The notes under the pieces are model-generated. The model was not told the DNA's origin and searched no databases. It saw only the letters and a list, made by a program, of their open reading frames with translations. A program made the position numbers and the translations under genes. DNA of 8,208 nt from an uncultured Corynebacterium sp. (GTDB lineage: Bacteria > Actinomycetota > Actinomycetes > Mycobacteriales > Mycobacteriaceae), in contig CALTTF010000077.1 in NCBI GenBank assembly GCA_943908385.1, positions 1-8,208 on the forward strand. Direction: 5' to 3'. Shown in pieces: positions 6,501-8,208 of this stretch (position 1 is its first letter; each line of letters opens with the position of its first letter).

Positions 6501-7490
6501 ATGCCTATCAGTCTGTCCGGCCGTAATTTTCTGAAGCTGCTCGATTTCACGCCCGAGGAAATCCGCTACCTGATCAATCTGTCGCGGCAGTTCAAGGGCC
6601 TCAAGCTCGCGGGCACGCCGCACAAGTACCTCGAGGGCAAGAATATTGTGCTGCTTTTCGAGAAGACGTCGACGCGCACGCGCTGCTCGTTCGAGGTCGC
6701 CGGGCACGATCTCGGCATGGGCGTGACCTACCTCGATCCGGGCTCGTCGCAGATGGGCAAGAAGGAATCGATCGCCGACACCGCCCGCGTGCTGGGCCGC
6801 ATGTTCGACGGCATCGAGTACCGCGGCTACGGCCAGGAGATCGTCGAAGAGCTCGCCGAAAACGCCGGCGTCCCCGTCTGGAACGGCCTCACCACCGAAT
6901 TCCACCCCACCCAAATGATCGCCGACATGCTCACCATCGAGGAAAATTTCCCGCAAGGTCTGCGCGGCCTCAAGCTCGTCTACATGGGCGACGCGCGCAA
7001 CAACGTCGCCAACTCCCTCATGGTCGTGTGCGCGAAACTCGGCATCCACTTCGTCGCGTGCGGCCCGAAGGAGCAAATGCCAGAGCAAGAGCTTATCGAC
7101 GCCTGCTCTGCCCTCCCCTCCTCCGCCCCCATCACCCTCACCGAAGATGTCGACGAAGCCGTCGCCGGCGCCCACGTCATCTACACCGACATCTGGGTCT
7201 CCATGGGTGAGCCCGACGATATCTGGGAAGAACGCATCCGCCTTCTCGAGCCCTACCGCGTCACCAGTGCTGTCATGGCCAAAGCCGCCCCCGACGCCAT
7301 CTTCATGCACTGCCTGCCGTCGTACCACGACACCAAGACCACCATCGGAGCCGACATCGCCCAAAGATTCGGCATCACCGAAATGGAGGTCACCAACGAA
7401 GTCTTCGAGTCCGCCCAGTCCAAGGTCTTCGACGAGGCCGAGAACCGGATGCACTCCATCAAGGCGATCATGTACGCGACGCTCTCGTAG
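6501..7490 (+). CDS. arcB: Ornithine carbamoyltransferase, ArcB/E. coli ArgF type
   Basis: Joins ornithine and carbamoyl phosphate to citrulline plus phosphate, or runs in reverse in the arginine deiminase pathway; cytoplasmic, usually trimeric or larger. The 329 residues carry the carbamoyl-phosphate loop STRTR (57-61), HPTQ (135-138), MGDARNNVANS (162-172), the ornithine-side DIWVSMGE (230-237) and HCLP (270-273, catalytic Cys271). FEKTSTRTRCSFEVA, SQMGKKESIADTARVLGRMFDGIEYRG-like wording and the length place it with ArcB and E. coli ArgF/ArgI, not with the corynebacterial anabolic ArgF (FDKTSTRTRFSF type) encoded in the argCJBDFRGH cluster. No arcA, arcC, arcD or arg gene is next to it, so direction of use is open; argF is an alternative name. 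It is transcribed alone, divergent from clpC. Thr codons are ACG five times in the first 60 residues, then ACC fifteen times. Enzyme identity is very secure; subtype is inferred. Confidence 0.93.
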   Translation: MPISLSGRNFLKLLDFTPEEIRYLINLSRQFKGLKLAGTPHKYLEGKNIVLLFEKTSTRTRCSFEVAGHDLGMGVTYLDPGSSQMGKKESIADTARVLGRMFDGIEYRGYGQEIVEELAENAGVPVWNGLTTEFHPTQMIADMLTIEENFPQGLRGLKLVYMGDARNNVANSLMVVCAKLGIHFVACGPKEQMPEQELIDACSALPSSAPITLTEDVDEAVAGAHVIYTDIWVSMGEPDDIWEERIRLLEPYRVTSAVMAKAAPDAIFMHCLPSYHDTKTTIGADIAQRFGITEMEVTNEVFESAQSKVFDEAENRMHSIKAIMYATLS

Positions 7491-7508
7491 CCGTTTGCCC
7501 ACGTCGCC

Positions 7509-7632
7509 TCGGCTGCGCGGCGCCCGCTTTTGGGCGGTGCCCGCTTCTACTCGGCGCGCCCCTGACCCGGATCCGCGGCGCCCGCTTTTGTTCGGCTCGC
7601 CCCCTGACCCGGATCCGCGGCGCCACGTTTCA
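7509..7632. repeat. Imperfect GC-rich tandem repeats
   Basis: Two copies of a roughly 41-bp unit (7551-7591 and 7592-7632) share TCGGC at the start and an identical 20-bp core at 7563-7582 and 7605-7624, 42 bp apart. A third, partial copy precedes them: the 16-bp GCGGCGCCCGCTTTTG occurs identically at 7517-7532 and 7575-7590, with a diverged version at 7617-7632. The core contains small palindromes (CGGATCCG, CCGCGG, GGCGCC). They fill most of the non-coding gap between arcB and the membrane protein. No coding function is seen. Confidence 0.85.
7517..7540 (+). terminator. Weak candidate terminator after arcB
   Basis: CGCCC (7521-7525) pairs with GGGCG (7532-7536) around a 6-base loop. Past a G/G mismatch the stem extends by three more pairs, one of them a G-T wobble. 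It lies 27 bp after the arcB stop but has no T run, so intrinsic termination is doubtful. Confidence 0.3.
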
Positions 7633-7658
7633 GCCCGGCGTTCCGGCGGAGAGGTATC

Positions 7659-7664
7659 TAGACT
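7659..7664 (+). promoter_or_regulatory. -10 element of the membrane-protein gene
   Basis: TAGACT fits TAnnnT and ends 8 bases before ATG 7673, implying a leaderless or nearly leaderless mRNA. There is no Shine-Dalgarno at normal distance; GGAG near 7648 is too far upstream. Confidence 0.4.
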
Positions 7665-7672
7665 TTCTGGGC

Positions 7673-8107
7673 ATGACGAACTCGCGCCCGCCCCAAGCTC
7701 GCCAAGTCCCCCGGCTATGGGATTACCCGGCGCTCATCGTGCCTGCGTTGGAGATCATCGCGCTTGTTTGCCTCATCGTGGCCGTATACGAGGACATGTC
7801 CGGGACCGGGACTGACGCAGGATTCACCGCGGCTTTCGTATTCGTGCCGCTGGCGGTGTCCCTGTTATTCGTCTTCCTATTGTCGTTTCCGCTGCTATTT
7901 CTGCGCGTGACGAACTTCGTGGGAGATGTGGCGTTCATCGTCGCGGGAATCGTCCTACCGATTGTGATCGAATTGCGTGCCGCCGAGCATTCCTCCCTCC
8001 TCGCCCTCTTCTCCACCGTCTTCGCGGTGGTGGGTCTTTCGCTCCTGCTGCGCCGAATCATCGGGTATGCCATGTGGAAGAAAGGGAAACTCCCCCGCAA
8101 GCTCTGA
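7673..8107 (+). CDS. Hypothetical four-helix membrane protein
   Basis: 144 residues with four hydrophobic segments at about 19-38, 52-78, 82-100 and 107-125. The basic N-terminus (three Arg before the first helix) and the basic C-terminus (WKKGKLPRKL, with RR at 127-128) suggest both ends are cytoplasmic. There is one cysteine (Cys33) and no recognised motif, signal peptidase site or enzyme signature. I do not recognise the family. The start at ATG 7673 is backed by the -10 box just before it. An insertion sequence begins about 2 bases after the stop codon, so the reading frame seems to end naturally. If the IS end were at 8105 instead of 8110, the stop would come from the IS and the protein could be a truncated form. 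The gene stands alone in this window. Coding is likely, judging from the clean membrane topology. Confidence 0.75.
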   Translation: MTNSRPPQARQVPRLWDYPALIVPALEIIALVCLIVAVYEDMSGTGTDAGFTAAFVFVPLAVSLLFVFLLSFPLLFLRVTNFVGDVAFIVAGIVLPIVIELRAAEHSSLLALFSTVFAVVGLSLLLRRIIGYAMWKKGKLPRKL

Positions 8108-8143
8108 ACTGAACTGGCCCCCGAAAGTTGGACTGGTTTAAGT

Positions 8144-8208
8144 CTAGGCGGTGAGGGGTTCAAGGGCCTGATTCCGATATTGCATCGGGGTCAGGCCCTT
8201 GAGTCGTT
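8144..8208 (-). CDS. IS3-family transposase OrfB, C-terminal 20 residues
   Basis: DDE-type transposase that cuts and joins the IS ends. Only the last 20 residues before TAG 8146-8144 are in the window: RLKGLTPMQYRNQALEPLTA. The R-L-K-G-L-(T/S)-P-x-(Q/E)-Y-R pattern is the standard C-terminal signature of IS3-family OrfB, after the catalytic Glu. The stop lies 34 bp from the presumed IS end, a normal layout. Integrity of the rest is unknown. Confidence 0.85.
   Translation of the reverse strand, partial: RLKGLTPMQYRNQALEPLTA
8160..8202. repeat. Long hairpin within the transposase coding end
   Basis: TCAAGGGCCTGA (8160-8171) pairs perfectly with TCAGGCCCTTGA (8191-8202). The stem continues inward through two G-T pairs and CCGAT/ATCGG to a 5-base loop (8179-8183), giving 19 pairs in 43 bp. 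It lies wholly within the codons for LKGLTPMQYRNQALE. Such a structure could stop or slow transcription entering or leaving the IS; the function is inferred. Confidence 0.8.

Larger units (their letters stand above)
8110..8208. mobile_element. IS3-family insertion sequence, one end (rest beyond window)
   Basis: The terminal inverted repeat at 8110-8135 begins TGAACTGGCCCCCGAAAGTT and continues GGACT. The TG end and the ...CCCC-AAAGTTGGAC pattern are those of IS150-group IS3 elements. A transposase C-terminus follows at the expected distance on the inward-facing strand, so this is the downstream (right) end of the element lying in reverse. TGAAC is doubled at the junction (8105-8109 and 8110-8114), so the exact end is uncertain by 5 bp. 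The target duplication cannot be checked because the other end is outside the window. Confidence 0.85.

Noticed and set aside
6234..7502. 422-codon open frame on the minus strand across arcB
   Set aside because: Antisense shadow of a complete OTC; it would also overlap the clpC start and the ClgR box.
7517..7632. GC-rich repeats as a CRISPR array
   Set aside because: Units are essentially contiguous and degenerate, with no unique spacers and no cas gene nearby.
7147..7815. 222-codon plus-strand frame spanning the arcB 3' end and the repeats
   Set aside because: Ser/Pro/Arg-rich translation in another frame of arcB that crosses non-coding repeats into the membrane-protein gene; typical GC-rich shadow.

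Overview
The window comes from a high-GC Gram-positive actinomycete, most likely a Corynebacterium. Supporting signs are the short actinobacterial MutY without a Nudix-like domain, a ClpC with a long acidic tail, a LIP-family secreted lipase, a ClgR-type operator beside clpC, and several genes that appear to be translated from leaderless mRNAs. It is mostly ordinary chromosome. I see no plasmid, phage or CRISPR signal. The only mobile DNA is the edge of an IS3-family insertion sequence at the right end.

Layout, left to right. (1) 1-596, minus: a beta-class carbonic anhydrase cut by the left edge of the window, divergent from (2) 619-1542, plus: mutY, an A/G-specific adenine glycosylase. Only 22 bp separate them. 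(3) 1618-1788, minus: a 56-residue DUF4236-like small protein, convergent with mutY and divergent from (4) 1879-3315, plus: a secreted LIP-family lipase. The 90-bp gap between genes 3 and 4 has a -10-like element for each gene and a 15-bp palindrome midway. (5) 3360-3401: a long hairpin, a likely bidirectional terminator between the convergent lipase and clpC. (6) 3415-6270, minus: clpC, the Hsp100 unfoldase of the Clp protease. (7) 6271-6500: a divergent control region with a perfect ClgR-type operator. (8) 6501-7490, plus: an ornithine carbamoyltransferase of the ArcB/E. coli ArgF type, with no other arginine gene nearby. (9) 7491-7672: a GC-rich spacer with imperfect tandem repeats. (10) 7673-8107, plus: an unrecognised four-helix membrane protein. 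(11) 8110-8208: the terminal inverted repeat and transposase C-terminus of an IS3-family element, with a 19-bp hairpin inside the transposase coding sequence.

The genes do not form one pathway. They are mostly single-gene units covering inorganic carbon supply, oxidative DNA repair, extracellular lipid hydrolysis, protein quality control and arginine/ornithine metabolism. Two start styles occur. clpC and arcB have clear Shine-Dalgarno sequences. The carbonic anhydrase, mutY, the DUF4236 gene, the lipase and the membrane protein instead have a -10-like box about 7-10 bases before the start codon and no Shine-Dalgarno.

I did not find a convincing new biological system. The points most worth a second look are the ClgR site shared by clpC and arcB, the palindrome between the DUF4236 gene and the lipase, the low-complexity insertion in MutY, the Thr-codon switch inside arcB, and the hairpin inside the transposase gene.
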